64,000 nt of DNA from Heliomarina sp018223035 (GTDB lineage: Bacteria; Pseudomonadota; Alphaproteobacteria; Rhodobacterales; Rhodobacteraceae), in assembly GCA_018223035.1 (NCBI GenBank), contig JAAEZD010000009.1:1-64000 (forward strand), in the 5' to 3' direction. Positions within the stretch are counted from its first letter, which is position 1, and each line of letters begins with the position of its first letter. Shown one piece after another: positions 1-8,905 of this stretch. Made by a program: the position numbers and the translations under genes. The notes beneath the pieces were generated by a model, which ran no database searches, had not been told where the DNA came from, and worked only from the letters and a program-made list of their open reading frames with translations.

Positions 1-1952
1 AGGCCGTCACGCTTGCCGAAGAAGTTCACGAAGGCGCCGAAATCGACGATCTTCACGACCTTGCCCTTGTAGACCTTGCCCTCTTCCGGCTCTGCCACGA
101 TCGAATGGATCATGTCATAGGCCTTCTGGATCGAGTCGTTGTTGGGGCTGGCGATCTTGATGATGCCGTCGTCGTTGATGTCGACCTTGGCACCCGAAAC
201 TTCGACGATCTCGCGGATCACCTTGCCGCCCGACCCGATCACTTCACGGATCTTGTCGGTGGGCACCTGCATGGTTTCGATGCGCGGTGCGTGGGCGCTG
301 AACTCGCCTGCGCTGGAAAGGGCCTTGTTCATCTCGCCGAGGATGTGGATACGGCCGTCCTTGGCCTGGGCCAGTGCTTTCTCCATGATTTCGGGCGTGA
401 TGCCGGCAACCTTGATGTCCATCTGGAGCGAAGTGATGCCGTTCTCGGTACCTGCGACCTTGAAGTCCATGTCGCCGAGGTGGTCTTCGTCCCCAAGGAT
501 GTCTGACAGGATCGCGTAGGAACCGTCGTCTTCGAGGATCAGACCCATCGCGACACCGGCCACCGGTGCCTTGAGCGGAACGCCTGCATCCATCATCGAC
601 AGCGAACCGCCGCAGACGGAAGCCATGGAGGAGGAGCCGTTGGATTCGGTGATCTCGGACACGACACGGATCGTGTAGGGGAAATCGGTCGAAGCCGGGA
701 GAACCGCCTGAAGCGCGCGCCATGCCAGCTTGCCGTGGCCGATTTCGCGGCGACCGGGCGAACCGACGCGGCCTACTTCACCCACCGAGTAGGGAGGGAA
801 GTTGTAGTGCAGCAGGAAGTTCGACTTGAAGTTGCCGTGCAGCGCGTCGATGAACTGTTCGTCATCGCCGGTGCCGAGCGTGGTCACGACCAAGCCTTGC
901 GTTTCACCACGGGTGAAAAGCGCCGAACCGTGGGTTCGCGGCAGAAGGCCGGTTTCCGCAACGATCGGACGGATGTCGGTGGTGGAACGGCCGTCGATCC
1001 GCTTGCCGGTTTTCACCACGTCGCCACGCAGGATGCCTGCTTCGAGCTTTTTCATGGCGGAACCGAGGTTCGCGTCCTCTGCCTGCTCTTCGGTCAGCGA
1101 CGCGATGATCGCTTCGCGCGCAGCGGCAACGGCCGTTGTGCGCTCTTGCTTGTCGGTCAGCGCGAAGGCTTCGCGCATCTGCGTTTCGCCGGCGGCTTTG
1201 ACAGCTTCGTACAGCTCGGAATAGTCCGGTGCGTCGAAATCAAAGGGCTCTTTCGCCGCTTCTTCGGCCAGCGAGATGATCAGGTCGATCACCGGCTGGA
1301 TCTGCTCATGCGCAAAGTTCACCGCGCCAAGCATTTCTGCTTCGGAAAGCTCGTAAGCTTCGGATTCGACCATCATGACGGCGTCTTTGGTGCCGGCCAC
1401 GACGAGGTCGAGACGCTGCTCGGGGTTCAGGCGCAGGTCCTGCATGTCGTCGACAGTCGGGTTCAGGATGTATTCGCCATCCTCAAAGCCAACGCGGGCA
1501 CCGGCGATCGGGCCACGGAACGGCGCGCCGGAAATCGTCAGGGCAGCCGACGCGGCGATCATCGCGACGATATCGGGGTCGTTGACCAGATCGTGCGAGA
1601 GCACGGTGCACATGACCAGAACTTCGTTCTTGAAGCCGGGCACAAAGAGCGGGCGGATCGGGCGGTCGATCAGGCGGGCCGTCAGCGTTTCCTTTTCGGT
1701 CGGACGTGCTTCGCGCTTGAAGAAGCCGCCGGGGATCTTGCCGGCCGCGTAATATTTTTCCTGATAATGAACGGTCAGCGGAAAGAAATCCTGACCGGGC
1801 TTGGGTGCCTTGGCAAAGGTCACGTTCGCCATGACGCTGGTTTCGCCCAGCGTGGCAATCACGGTACCGTCGGCCTGACGCGCAACCTTGCCGGTTTCCA
1901 GCGTGAGCGTCTCTTCGCCCCACTGCATGCTTTTTGTCGTTGTGTTAAACAT
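1..1952 (-). CDS. pnp: Polyribonucleotide nucleotidyltransferase (PNPase), 3' end cut by window edge
   Basis: PNPase degrades RNA phosphorolytically from the 3' end, as a trimer that can join the degradosome. The minus-strand translation reads MFNTTTKSMQWGEETLTLE at the start, then the first RNase PH domain (IPGGFFKREARPTEKE, RLIDRPIRPLF), the helical linker, the second RNase PH domain (HGSALFTRGETQ, then GSSSMASVCGGSLSMMDAG), the KH domain (IGSGGKVIREI) and the first strands of the S1 domain (GKVYKGKVVKIVDFGAF). About 60 C-terminal residues lie beyond position 1, judging from the family length of about 700. Two adjacent ATGs (1955 and 1952) are possible; AGGA seven bases upstream of the second favours 1952. 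The gene is transcribed away from a peptide transporter operon, and rpsO, its usual partner, is not immediately upstream. Confidence 0.98.
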   Translation of the reverse strand, partial: MFNTTTKSMQWGEETLTLETGKVARQADGTVIATLGETSVMANVTFAKAPKPGQDFFPLTVHYQEKYYAAGKIPGGFFKREARPTEKETLTARLIDRPIRPLFVPGFKNEVLVMCTVLSHDLVNDPDIVAMIAASAALTISGAPFRGPIAGARVGFEDGEYILNPTVDDMQDLRLNPEQRLDLVVAGTKDAVMMVESEAYELSEAEMLGAVNFAHEQIQPVIDLIISLAEEAAKEPFDFDAPDYSELYEAVKAAGETQMREAFALTDKQERTTAVAAAREAIIASLTEEQAEDANLGSAMKKLEAGILRGDVVKTGKRIDGRSTTDIRPIVAETGLLPRTHGSALFTRGETQGLVVTTLGTGDDEQFIDALHGNFKSNFLLHYNFPPYSVGEVGRVGSPGRREIGHGKLAWRALQAVLPASTDFPYTIRVVSEITESNGSSSMASVCGGSLSMMDAGVPLKAPVAGVAMGLILEDDGSYAILSDILGDEDHLGDMDFKVAGTENGITSLQMDIKVAGITPEIMEKALAQAKDGRIHILGEMNKALSSAGEFSAHAPRIETMQVPTDKIREVIGSGGKVIREIVEVSGAKVDINDDGIIKIASPNNDSIQKAYDMIHSIVAEPEEGKVYKGKVVKIVDFGAFVNFFGKRDG

Positions 1953-2311
1953 CATCGTATCCTGATTGGGAGCACTCCCGGCGTTCCGGGTCTCCCGTTT
2001 GCATGGCGGCCCCATTGCCGCCGACCCTTATACCTTCATCCGCGTGCCAGGGTCCGGGCACATCGTCTCAGATTGGCCGCCCATACACGGGATTGGCCGC
2101 TTTGAAAAGGTTTGTCTTTTAGCGGGGTTGGGACCGGCGGAAAGGCACGCGCCTCGCAAGCGGGCGGGTGACTGAAAACACTAGGTTTTTCGTTCTCCGT
2201 CCGGCTTTGAGGCCAAGTTTGGCTTGTATCCGCGACAATCTCGGCCAAGACTGTTTCTGTCTTGTGTAACCGGAAAACCGGAACCTGTCGCAACCAATAG
2301 GGAAATTCATC
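1953..2311. promoter_or_regulatory. Divergent intergenic region between pnp and the peptide-binding protein gene
   Basis: This stretch of 359 bases carries no convincing gene and must hold both promoters. It contains a perfect 10-base direct repeat, GATTGGCCGC, at 2071-2080 and 2091-2100; the starts are 20 bases apart, about two helical turns. It also contains a tandem AACCGGAA doublet at 2268-2283 just upstream of the binding-protein start. Short open frames here (for example 2036-2293 minus) lack ribosome sites and protein-like composition. No clear -35/-10 pair could be chosen with confidence. Confidence 0.4.
2071..2100. repeat. Pair of 10-bp direct repeats, possible operator
   Basis: GATTGGCCGC occurs exactly at 2071-2080 and again at 2091-2100. 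The 20-bp phasing puts both copies on the same face of the helix, as expected for a dimeric regulator binding to tandem half-sites. No regulator is assigned. Confidence 0.35.
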
Positions 2312-3793
2312 ATGACTTCTTTCTCAAGGCTGGCCTTGGCAAGCGCCGTGGCCCTGATGGCCGGACTGGGAGCCGCGCAGGCTCAGACCAGCGCCACCGT
2401 CGCCATGCAACTTGAGCCGCCCCATCTCGATCCGACCTCGGCCGCCGCGGGGGCCATCGACTCGGTGACCTATTCCAACATCTTCGAGGGCCTGACGCGC
2501 TTTGCCTCTGACGGGTCTATCATTCCCGGGCTGGCCGAAAGCTGGGAAATCTCCGAAGACGGGCTGACCTATACGTTCAAGCTGCGCGATGGTGTGACGT
2601 TTCACGATGGCACCACGATGGATGGCGAAGACGTAAAGTTCAGCCTTGATCGTGCCCGTGCCGAAGACAGCGTAAACGCGCAAAAGGCCCTGTTCACCGC
2701 GATTGACACGGTCGAAGTCGTCGATCCGCTGACCGTCAAGGTCACGCTGAGCGAGCCGAACGGTCTGTTCCTGTTCAACATGGCATGGGGCGACGCGGTG
2801 ATCGTGGCGCCCGAAAGCATCGATGACATCAAGTCGACGCCCATCGGCACCGGCGCGTTCAAATTCGTGAGCTGGTCGCAGGGCGACAGCATCCAGATCG
2901 AGAAATACGCGGATTACTGGGGTGAGCCGGCCATGCTGGACAGTGCCACCTTCAAGTTCATCTCTGACCCGACGGCCGCCTTTGCCGCGATGATGGCCGA
3001 GGATATCGACGCCTTCGCGGGCTTTCCCGCGCCAGAAAACCTGCCGCAGTTCGAAGCCGATGCGCGGTTCCAGGTGCTGGTCGGATCGACCGAGGGTGAA
3101 ACCATCCTTGCCATGAACAACAAGCGCCCGCCGTTCGATAACGTCAAGGTGCGCGAGGCCGTGGCCCATGCGATCAACCGGCAATCGGTCATCGACGGGG
3201 CCATGTTCGGGCTTGGTACGCCGATCGGGACGCATTTCGCGCCCCATAACCCCGATTACGTCGATCTCACGGGGATCTCGGAATACGATCCGGCTAAGGC
3301 CAAGGCCCTGCTGGAAGAGGCCGGGATGGCGGACGGGTTTGAAACCACGCTGCACCTGCCGCCCCCGTCCTATGCCCGTCGTGGTGGCGAAATCATTGCC
3401 GCGCAGCTGGCCGAAGTCGGTATCACCGCCGAGATCATCAACGTCGAATGGGCGCAGTGGTTGGAAACGGTGTTCCGCGGCAAGGATTTTGGCATGACCA
3501 TCATCAGCCACACGGAGCCGATGGATATCGGTATCTATGCGCGGCCCGATTACTACTTTCAGTATGACAACCCCGCTTTCCAAGAGCTGATGACCAAGCT
3601 GAACGGGACCACCGATCCTGAGGAGCGCTCCACCATGCTTAAGGAAGCCCAGGAAATCATCGCCAAAGACTACGTGAACGGCTACTTGTTCCAGCTTGCC
3701 TATCCGGTGATCGCGAAAGCCGGTCTGAAGGGCCTTTGGAAAGATGCGCCGACACAGGCGGTGGACCTGACGGGCGTTAGTTGGTCGGAATAA
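2312..3793 (+). CDS. ABC transporter substrate-binding protein, family 5 (peptide/dipeptide type)
   Basis: This is the periplasmic solute-binding protein of a peptide-type ABC importer. The first 25 residues form a Sec signal peptide (hydrophobic LALASAVALMAGLGA, cleavage near AQA-Q). The mature protein has the family-5 layout: QLEPPHLDP at the start, GLAESWEISEDGLTYTFKLR with DGVTFHDG near residues 71-100, and the EAVAHAINRQSVIDGAMFG segment near 285. Its 493 residues are slightly shorter than DppA/OppA. The start ATG follows AGGGAAA. Substrate cannot be read from sequence; peptides, opines or similar ligands are possible. The matching permeases and ATPase lie downstream after an intervening histidine kinase gene. 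A strong hairpin follows the stop codon, so much transcription probably ends there, leaving this gene in excess over the membrane parts. Confidence 0.95.
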   Translation: MTSFSRLALASAVALMAGLGAAQAQTSATVAMQLEPPHLDPTSAAAGAIDSVTYSNIFEGLTRFASDGSIIPGLAESWEISEDGLTYTFKLRDGVTFHDGTTMDGEDVKFSLDRARAEDSVNAQKALFTAIDTVEVVDPLTVKVTLSEPNGLFLFNMAWGDAVIVAPESIDDIKSTPIGTGAFKFVSWSQGDSIQIEKYADYWGEPAMLDSATFKFISDPTAAFAAMMAEDIDAFAGFPAPENLPQFEADARFQVLVGSTEGETILAMNNKRPPFDNVKVREAVAHAINRQSVIDGAMFGLGTPIGTHFAPHNPDYVDLTGISEYDPAKAKALLEEAGMADGFETTLHLPPPSYARRGGEIIAAQLAEVGITAEIINVEWAQWLETVFRGKDFGMTIISHTEPMDIGIYARPDYYFQYDNPAFQELMTKLNGTTDPEERSTMLKEAQEIIAKDYVNGYLFQLAYPVIAKAGLKGLWKDAPTQAVDLTGVSWSE

Positions 3794-3804
3794 TCCAATC
3801 GTTT

Positions 3805-3835
3805 AGCCGGGCCTCTCCCAGTGGCCCGGCTGATT
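3805..3835 (+). terminator. Strong hairpin after the binding-protein gene
   Basis: A perfect 9-bp inverted repeat AGCCGGGCC (3805-3813) / GGCCCGGCT (3823-3831) with a 9-base loop lies 11 bases after the stop codon and is followed by GATTTG. The T-run is weak, so it could be a Rho-independent terminator or a 3'-end stabilising hairpin that keeps the binding-protein message abundant. Confidence 0.65.
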
Positions 3836-3933
3836 TGCAGGGTTTACAAGGCCCGTCCCATGCGGGCGACTGGCGGGAAAAACGAGCCGGTTGCGCATAT
3901 TTCATCACCTCTTTCGAGCTTCAAAGACCCGCC

Positions 3934-3963
3934 TTGACCACAAGCTCGGCGCTCTATTTTACT
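3934..3963 (+). promoter_or_regulatory. Candidate sigma-70-like promoter for the histidine kinase gene
   Basis: TTGACC (3934-3939) is followed after 18 bases by TTTACT (3958-3963). It sits in the AT-richer 3794-4101 spacer, downstream of a hairpin terminator and upstream of the kinase. The rest of this 308-base spacer shows no convincing gene. Confidence 0.35.
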
Positions 3964-4101
3964 TAGCTATCCCAGATATGCAAAAAAGTGCTCCTCGGGA
4001 CGGATTCGATACGGTAAGCTTCCGGGAATTAGTTAGAGTGCTAAATAGTTTTCGCGAGGTCGGCAGACGGTGGTACATGCCCAATTCATAGGTGGCACGG
4101 T

Positions 4102-5430
4102 TTGGGATTGAACATCGATCACCGTGCTGAATTGGACAGGCTCTATATGCTTGACTACGGGGAAATACCCGAAGTCATTGCACGGTTTCTCGGCGTCATC
4201 GGTGGTGGCATTGTACTCTACGTCCACTCTCACTGGATCATATCGCTCGTCTGGGTTTTTTTCTTTGTAAAGCTGCACATTTTCTATTTTCTCTTTCTGC
4301 GCAGCCGGGGCGAAGTGGTCAGCCGGCGCGAGCATTACATCGCCGCAACCCTCTTTCTCTTGCTACTGATCGCTTTTCTCTGGCTTCCGGCGGTGCTGAT
4401 CGTTCAAGACGATGAAGCGCTGGTATTCGCGGGCGCGGCACTGATTGGCTGTATCCTCGTATTTCTGGTGTATCGCTGTGACACGCTGATGTATCTCGTC
4501 ATCGGCGAAATCGTCATCGTGGCGATAATGATCGGCTGGATTTTGTACTACATCTTGCCGGATTTCGGGACAGTTCCGACGAAAATGGCTATCGTTGTCT
4601 GCGGTCTCGCCCTGCTCGGCTATCTGACGCGGTCGATCCTGCAGGGGCGCGCCCACCGGATGGCCTCGGAGGCGGCGGCGACCGGCACCGCGCAGGCGCA
4701 GAAGATGGCGGCGATCGGTCGACTTGCCGGTGGTGTCGCGCATGATTTCAACAACATACTGACCGCGATCCAAGGCAATCTTGAGCTTTATGGCGAATTC
4801 ACCGATCAGCGCGACAAGGATGAATCGGTGAGGCGGGCGCATACGGCGTCGCAGCAAGCCGAGGTGCTTGTGCGGCAGTTGATGGTTTATGCCCGCAAGT
4901 CAGTCATGGACGTCGGCATTCACGACGTGGACCGGATTTTTGAAGAATTCCTGTCCCTCCTGCGCCATCTCGTTCCCGGGTCGATAAACGTGGTTGCCAA
5001 GCGGCCTGAGCGGGGGCTGTTCGCATGGGCCGACAGCAAGCAGATGGTGACGGCTTTGATCAACCTCGCCCAAAATGCTGTCGATGCAATGCCTGACGGT
5101 GGTGTTCTGACCGTGTCGGCCCGTGGGTGGAACTCGAAACAGCAGGTCCCGACGGTGGATGGAGATACCCTCCCATCCGGTTCCTATATCGTCTTCGAGG
5201 TCGAGGATACCGGGCGGGGGATAGATAGCGCGGTCACGGACCGCGTTGTTGAGCCATTCTTTACGACCAAACCCGTGGGGCAGGGATCGGGCCTGGGTCT
5301 GTCCATGGTGCTGGGGCTTGCGCGCGAGCTGGGCGGCGGGTTGCAAATAAGTTCGTCGGCCAAGGGCACCAAGGTTAGCATTCTGCTTCGCTGGATCGAA
5401 GAAGGTGAATTTCCGGCAGCACTGGCATGA
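4102..5430 (+). CDS. Membrane sensor histidine kinase (NtrB-like catalytic core)
   Basis: The first ~180 residues hold five to six hydrophobic membrane spans with very short loops. They are followed directly by a dimerisation box GGVAHDFNNIL with the phospho-accepting His at residue 214, then a Bergerat ATPase with N-box NLAQNAVDAMPDGG, G1 VEDTGRGID, F-box VEPFFTTK and G2 GSGLGLSMV. There is no PAS or receiver domain, so sensing probably involves the membrane part. The start is uncertain: TTG at 4102 is the longest, while ATG at 4147 (MLDYGEIPE) is a good alternative. The gene interrupts a peptide transporter operon and no response regulator lies beside it, so its partner is unknown. It may monitor transport or simply be an insertion. 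Confidence 0.9.
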   Translation: MGLNIDHRAELDRLYMLDYGEIPEVIARFLGVIGGGIVLYVHSHWIISLVWVFFFVKLHIFYFLFLRSRGEVVSRREHYIAATLFLLLLIAFLWLPAVLIVQDDEALVFAGAALIGCILVFLVYRCDTLMYLVIGEIVIVAIMIGWILYYILPDFGTVPTKMAIVVCGLALLGYLTRSILQGRAHRMASEAAATGTAQAQKMAAIGRLAGGVAHDFNNILTAIQGNLELYGEFTDQRDKDESVRRAHTASQQAEVLVRQLMVYARKSVMDVGIHDVDRIFEEFLSLLRHLVPGSINVVAKRPERGLFAWADSKQMVTALINLAQNAVDAMPDGGVLTVSARGWNSKQQVPTVDGDTLPSGSYIVFEVEDTGRGIDSAVTDRVVEPFFTTKPVGQGSGLGLSMVLGLARELGGGLQISSSAKGTKVSILLRWIEEGEFPAALA

Positions 5431-5535
5431 ACGATCAGGTGAAAACGCCCGATTGATGAGCGGCGCTGTCATGCGCTATCACGCGGACAACACGCGCTCT
5501 GGACGCTCCCTGTCCGCGCGCATAACGTGGCGCCG

Positions 5536-6483
5536 ATGCTGAACTATATCTTCAAACGCTTCCTCTCGCTGATTGTCAGCCTTGCGGTTGCGAGCCTTGT
5601 CATTTTCTTCGTGATCGAAGTCGCGCCGGGTGATCCGGCGCAATTCATGCTGGGTATCAATGCCCAGCCCGATACGGTTGCAGCCCTGCGCACCGAGCTT
5701 GGTCTGGACGTGCCGAAATGGCATCGTTACCTCGGCTGGGTCGGCGGGCTGGTGACCGGCGATTTCGGCACGTCCTATACCTATCGCACGCCGATCAGCA
5801 CGATGATCGCGGACCGGCTCTGGGTGTCGCTGCCGCTGGCGATCTATGCGCTGACGCTTTCGACGGTCATTGCCTTTCCGGCCGGGATCTATGCCGCCGC
5901 GCGTCGGGGCAAGGGTGGCGACATGGCGGTGATGGGGGCGACACAGCTTGGCGTGGCGGTGCCGAATTTCTGGTTCGCGATGATGATGGTTCTGATCTTT
6001 GCCATCAACCTGCGCTGGTTCAGCGCGGGCGGTTTTGCCGGCTGGGACAAAGGGTTCTGGACCGGGATACACTCGCTGACCCTGCCTGCCGTCTCATTGG
6101 CCCTGCCACAGGCGGCAATCCTTGCGCGAGTCATGCGCTCGGCCTTGCTGGATATTCTGGGCGAGGATTTCATGCGCACCGCCCGCGCCAAGGGGCTGAC
6201 CCGTCGGCAGGCGCTTTGGCGGCACGGGGTGCGCAATGCGCTGATCCCGGTGCTGACGATCATCGGGCTGCAATTCTCCTTTCTGCTGGCCGGGTCGATC
6301 ATCATCGAGCAGGTCTTTTATCTGCCGGGCCTTGGGCGTCTGGTATTTCAGGCCATCAGTTCGCGGGATCTGATCGTCGTCGAATCCGTCGTTATGCTGC
6401 TCGTGTTCGCGGTGATCACGGTCAATTTCCTAGTCGATCTGGCTTATGCCGCCGTCGATCCGCGACTGAGGTCCAGAACATGA
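5536..6483 (+). CDS. ABC transporter permease, DppB/OppB type
   Basis: This is an inner-membrane channel subunit of the peptide importer. The N-terminus MLNYIFKRFLSLIVSLAV is the standard first span of the family, followed by PGDPAQFMLG in the first periplasmic loop. The C-terminal half has the EAA-type cytoplasmic loop (EDFMRTARAKGLTRRQALWRHG) that docks on the ATPase. Six membrane spans and 315 residues fit the family. ATG at 5536 is preferred; a GTG at 5527 would add only three residues. The TGA stop overlaps the ATG of the next permease in an ATGA arrangement, so the two are translationally coupled. Confidence 0.95.
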   Translation: MLNYIFKRFLSLIVSLAVASLVIFFVIEVAPGDPAQFMLGINAQPDTVAALRTELGLDVPKWHRYLGWVGGLVTGDFGTSYTYRTPISTMIADRLWVSLPLAIYALTLSTVIAFPAGIYAAARRGKGGDMAVMGATQLGVAVPNFWFAMMMVLIFAINLRWFSAGGFAGWDKGFWTGIHSLTLPAVSLALPQAAILARVMRSALLDILGEDFMRTARAKGLTRRQALWRHGVRNALIPVLTIIGLQFSFLLAGSIIIEQVFYLPGLGRLVFQAISSRDLIVVESVVMLLVFAVITVNFLVDLAYAAVDPRLRSRT

Positions 6484-7295
6484 GACGCAACCTGATCATC
6501 GGCGCGTTCCTGACCGCGGTTTTCGTGCTGGCCGCGCTCGTATCTTTTATCTGGACGCCGTTCGACCATACGGCGATGAGCATTCCCGACAAGTTCCAGC
6601 GCCCCAACGGGGTGCACCTGCTGGGAACCGACCATTTCGGGCGCGATATCCTGTCGATGATCATGGTCGGTGCGCGGACCTCGATCGCGGTCGCGCTGGT
6701 GGCGGTCGGGATCGGCATGGGCTTTGGTGTGCCACTGGGCCTTGCGGCCGCCGCGCGCAAAGGGACATGGCTGGACGAAGTCATCATGCGCGGCAACGAT
6801 CTGGTCTTTGCCTTTCCCTCGCTGGTCATCGCGATCCTGATTACTGCCGTTTTCGGGGCGGGCGCGATCAACGCGATCATCGCGATTGGTATCTTCAATA
6901 TCCCCGTCTTTGCCCGGATCACGCGCGGGGCGGCCCTGTCTCTGTGGGAGCGGGAGTTTATCATGGCAGCGCGAGTTTCGGGCAAATCGGCCACGCGGAT
7001 CAGTTTCGAACATATCTTGCCCAACGTGATGAACCTGCTGATCGTGCAGGGCACCATCCAGTTTTCTCTGGGCATTCTGGCCGAGGCGGGTCTGTCCTAT
7101 ATCGGGCTGGGCGCGCAGCCGCCGACGCCCAGCTGGGGGCGGATGCTGGCCGATGCGCAGACGCTGGTTTCCATCGCGCCCCATATCGCGCTTATTCCTG
7201 GTGTCGCGATCATCCTGACGGTGCTGGGGCTGAACCTCATGGGCGACGGGCTGCGCGACTATCTTGATCCACGGCTGAGGGTGTCGCGCGTATGA
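6480..7295 (+). CDS. ABC transporter permease, DppC/OppC type
   Basis: This is the second channel subunit (271 residues) of the same importer. It begins MRRNLIIGAFLTAVFVLA, then shows the DppC hallmark HLLGTDHFGRDILSMIMVGAR after the first span, and the EAA loop EREFIMAARVSGKSATRIS near residue 155. It ends LMGDGLRDYLDPRLR, the classic C-terminus of this family. Its ATG overlaps the upstream stop by four bases and its TGA overlaps the ATG of the ATPase gene at 7292, so the three genes form one coupled unit. Confidence 0.96.
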   Translation: MRRNLIIGAFLTAVFVLAALVSFIWTPFDHTAMSIPDKFQRPNGVHLLGTDHFGRDILSMIMVGARTSIAVALVAVGIGMGFGVPLGLAAAARKGTWLDEVIMRGNDLVFAFPSLVIAILITAVFGAGAINAIIAIGIFNIPVFARITRGAALSLWEREFIMAARVSGKSATRISFEHILPNVMNLLIVQGTIQFSLGILAEAGLSYIGLGAQPPTPSWGRMLADAQTLVSIAPHIALIPGVAIILTVLGLNLMGDGLRDYLDPRLRVSRV

Positions 7296-8905
7296 GCTTG
7301 CTTCAGATCGATAACCTGTCGATGGACATCGTGAGTACGTCCATCCTGCGGGACGTGACGCTGACGGTTGATCCCGGCGAAATCGTCGCTGTCACCGGCG
7401 AAAGCGGTTCCGGCAAATCGATGACGGCCTTTTCCGTGATGCAGCTTTTGCCCGAGCGGGTGACGACCAGCGGATCGATTTACCTTGACGGCAAGGACCT
7501 TTTGCAAGCCTCCGAGGCCGAGATGTGCCGTTTGCGCGGCAATACGGTCGGCATGGTGTTCCAAGAGCCGATGACGGCGCTGAACCCGGTCAAGACCATC
7601 GGGGATCAGGTGACCGAGACGATCCTGATCCACAAAGCGATGTCGAATGCCGATGCAAAGACACGGGCGCGGGAAGTGCTGGACCGGGTCGGGCTTCCGG
7701 CCGACCGGTTTCCCCTGTCGCGCTATCCGCATGAACTTTCCGGCGGGCAGCGGCAGCGCGTTGTGATCGCCATGGCCATCGCCCTGCGGCCCAAGCTGCT
7801 GATTGCGGACGAACCGACTACCGCGCTGGATGTGACGACGCAGGCGCAGATCCTTAATCTGCTCAAGGGGCTGGTCGAGGATTTCGGCATGGGGCTTCTG
7901 ATGATCACCCATGACCTTGCCGTTGTGGCGGATATGGCGGACCGGATCGTGGTCATGCGGCGGGGCGAGGTTGTCGAGCGCGGCCCGACCAGGTCGCTGC
8001 TGGCGCAGATGAAACACCCCTATACGCGGCAATTGTTCGAGGCATCGGGCCATCAGGTCGATCTGCCGCCGCGACCCGAGCCCAAGCCCTTGCTTGAGGT
8101 TAAAGACGTGGTGCGCGACTATCGCCTGCCGCGCACGCGCCCGCTTACGCCCCATGGTCATTTCCGCGCCGTAAAAGGGGTGAGTTTTGAACTGCACCGC
8201 GGTGAAAGGCTGGGTCTGGTCGGTGAATCCGGTTGCGGTAAATCGACCCTGACGCGGGCGCTTTTGGGGCTGGAGCCGATACAGGGCGGATCGATCACGC
8301 TAGACGGCGAACCCGTCTTCTCGGGCACGAAACCGAACCTTGCCGTGCGGCGCAAGATGCAGGTGGTGTTTCAGGACCCGTTTGGCTCCTTCAACCCGCG
8401 CCATCGTGTCGACCGGCTCATCACCGAGCCGTTCTTTCTGCTGGACGAGCCGCCCACCGGCAAGGCGCGGGAGGCCGCAATCGGAGAAGCACTCGAGGCC
8501 GTCGGTCTGACAGCAAAAGACGCGCGCAAGTACATCCACGAATTCTCTGGCGGCCAGCGGCAGCGGATCGCGATCGCCCGCGCCCTTATCATCCGTCCCG
8601 AACTGATCCTTTTCGATGAGGCGGTGAGCGCGCTGGACGTCTCGGTCCGCGCGCAGATCCTTGATCTGCTGGCCGATCTCTGCCGCGCCTATGACCTGTC
8701 CTACCTATTCATTTCGCATGACCTGAGCGTGGTGCGCACCGTGACCGATCGGGTGCTTGTCATGAAGTCGGGTGAAATAGTTGAACAGGGAGAGACCGAA
8801 GAGGTCTTTTCTAACCCGCGCCATCCCTATACGCGTACGCTCATCGACGCCGCGCCGGTTCTTCCCGATCTGGACGCGCTTGGAAGGAGCCTGACCGATG
8901 CCTGA
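7292..8905 (+). CDS. Fused double ABC ATPase (DppD-DppF type)
   Basis: One 537-residue chain carries both nucleotide-binding domains of the peptide importer. The N-terminal half has Walker A GESGSGKS (residues 36-43), signature LSGGQRQR and Walker B LLIADEPTTALD. The C-terminal half has Walker A GESGCGKS near 310, signature FSGGQRQR and Walker B LILFDEAVSALD. Each half ends with the oligopeptide-type C-terminal segment (HPYTRQLFEA and HPYTRTLIDAAP). ATP hydrolysis here drives import through the two upstream permeases. The second Walker B has EAVSALD rather than the commoner EPVSALD. The stop overlaps the start of the next gene by eight bases. Confidence 0.97.
   Translation: MSLLQIDNLSMDIVSTSILRDVTLTVDPGEIVAVTGESGSGKSMTAFSVMQLLPERVTTSGSIYLDGKDLLQASEAEMCRLRGNTVGMVFQEPMTALNPVKTIGDQVTETILIHKAMSNADAKTRAREVLDRVGLPADRFPLSRYPHELSGGQRQRVVIAMAIALRPKLLIADEPTTALDVTTQAQILNLLKGLVEDFGMGLLMITHDLAVVADMADRIVVMRRGEVVERGPTRSLLAQMKHPYTRQLFEASGHQVDLPPRPEPKPLLEVKDVVRDYRLPRTRPLTPHGHFRAVKGVSFELHRGERLGLVGESGCGKSTLTRALLGLEPIQGGSITLDGEPVFSGTKPNLAVRRKMQVVFQDPFGSFNPRHRVDRLITEPFFLLDEPPTGKAREAAIGEALEAVGLTAKDARKYIHEFSGGQRQRIAIARALIIRPELILFDEAVSALDVSVRAQILDLLADLCRAYDLSYLFISHDLSVVRTVTDRVLVMKSGEIVEQGETEEVFSNPRHPYTRTLIDAAPVLPDLDALGRSLTDA

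Noticed and set aside
735..2105. 456-residue plus-strand frame over pnp
   Set aside because: Antisense shadow of PNPase, whose minus-strand translation shows all catalytic and RNA-binding motifs.
3891..4091. 66-codon frame in the spacer before the first kinase
   Set aside because: No ribosome site, composition not protein-like, and it overlaps a candidate promoter.
4093..4110. TGGCAC resembling the -24 part of a sigma-54 promoter upstream of the first kinase
   Set aside because: The -12 element TTGC is missing at the required spacing.
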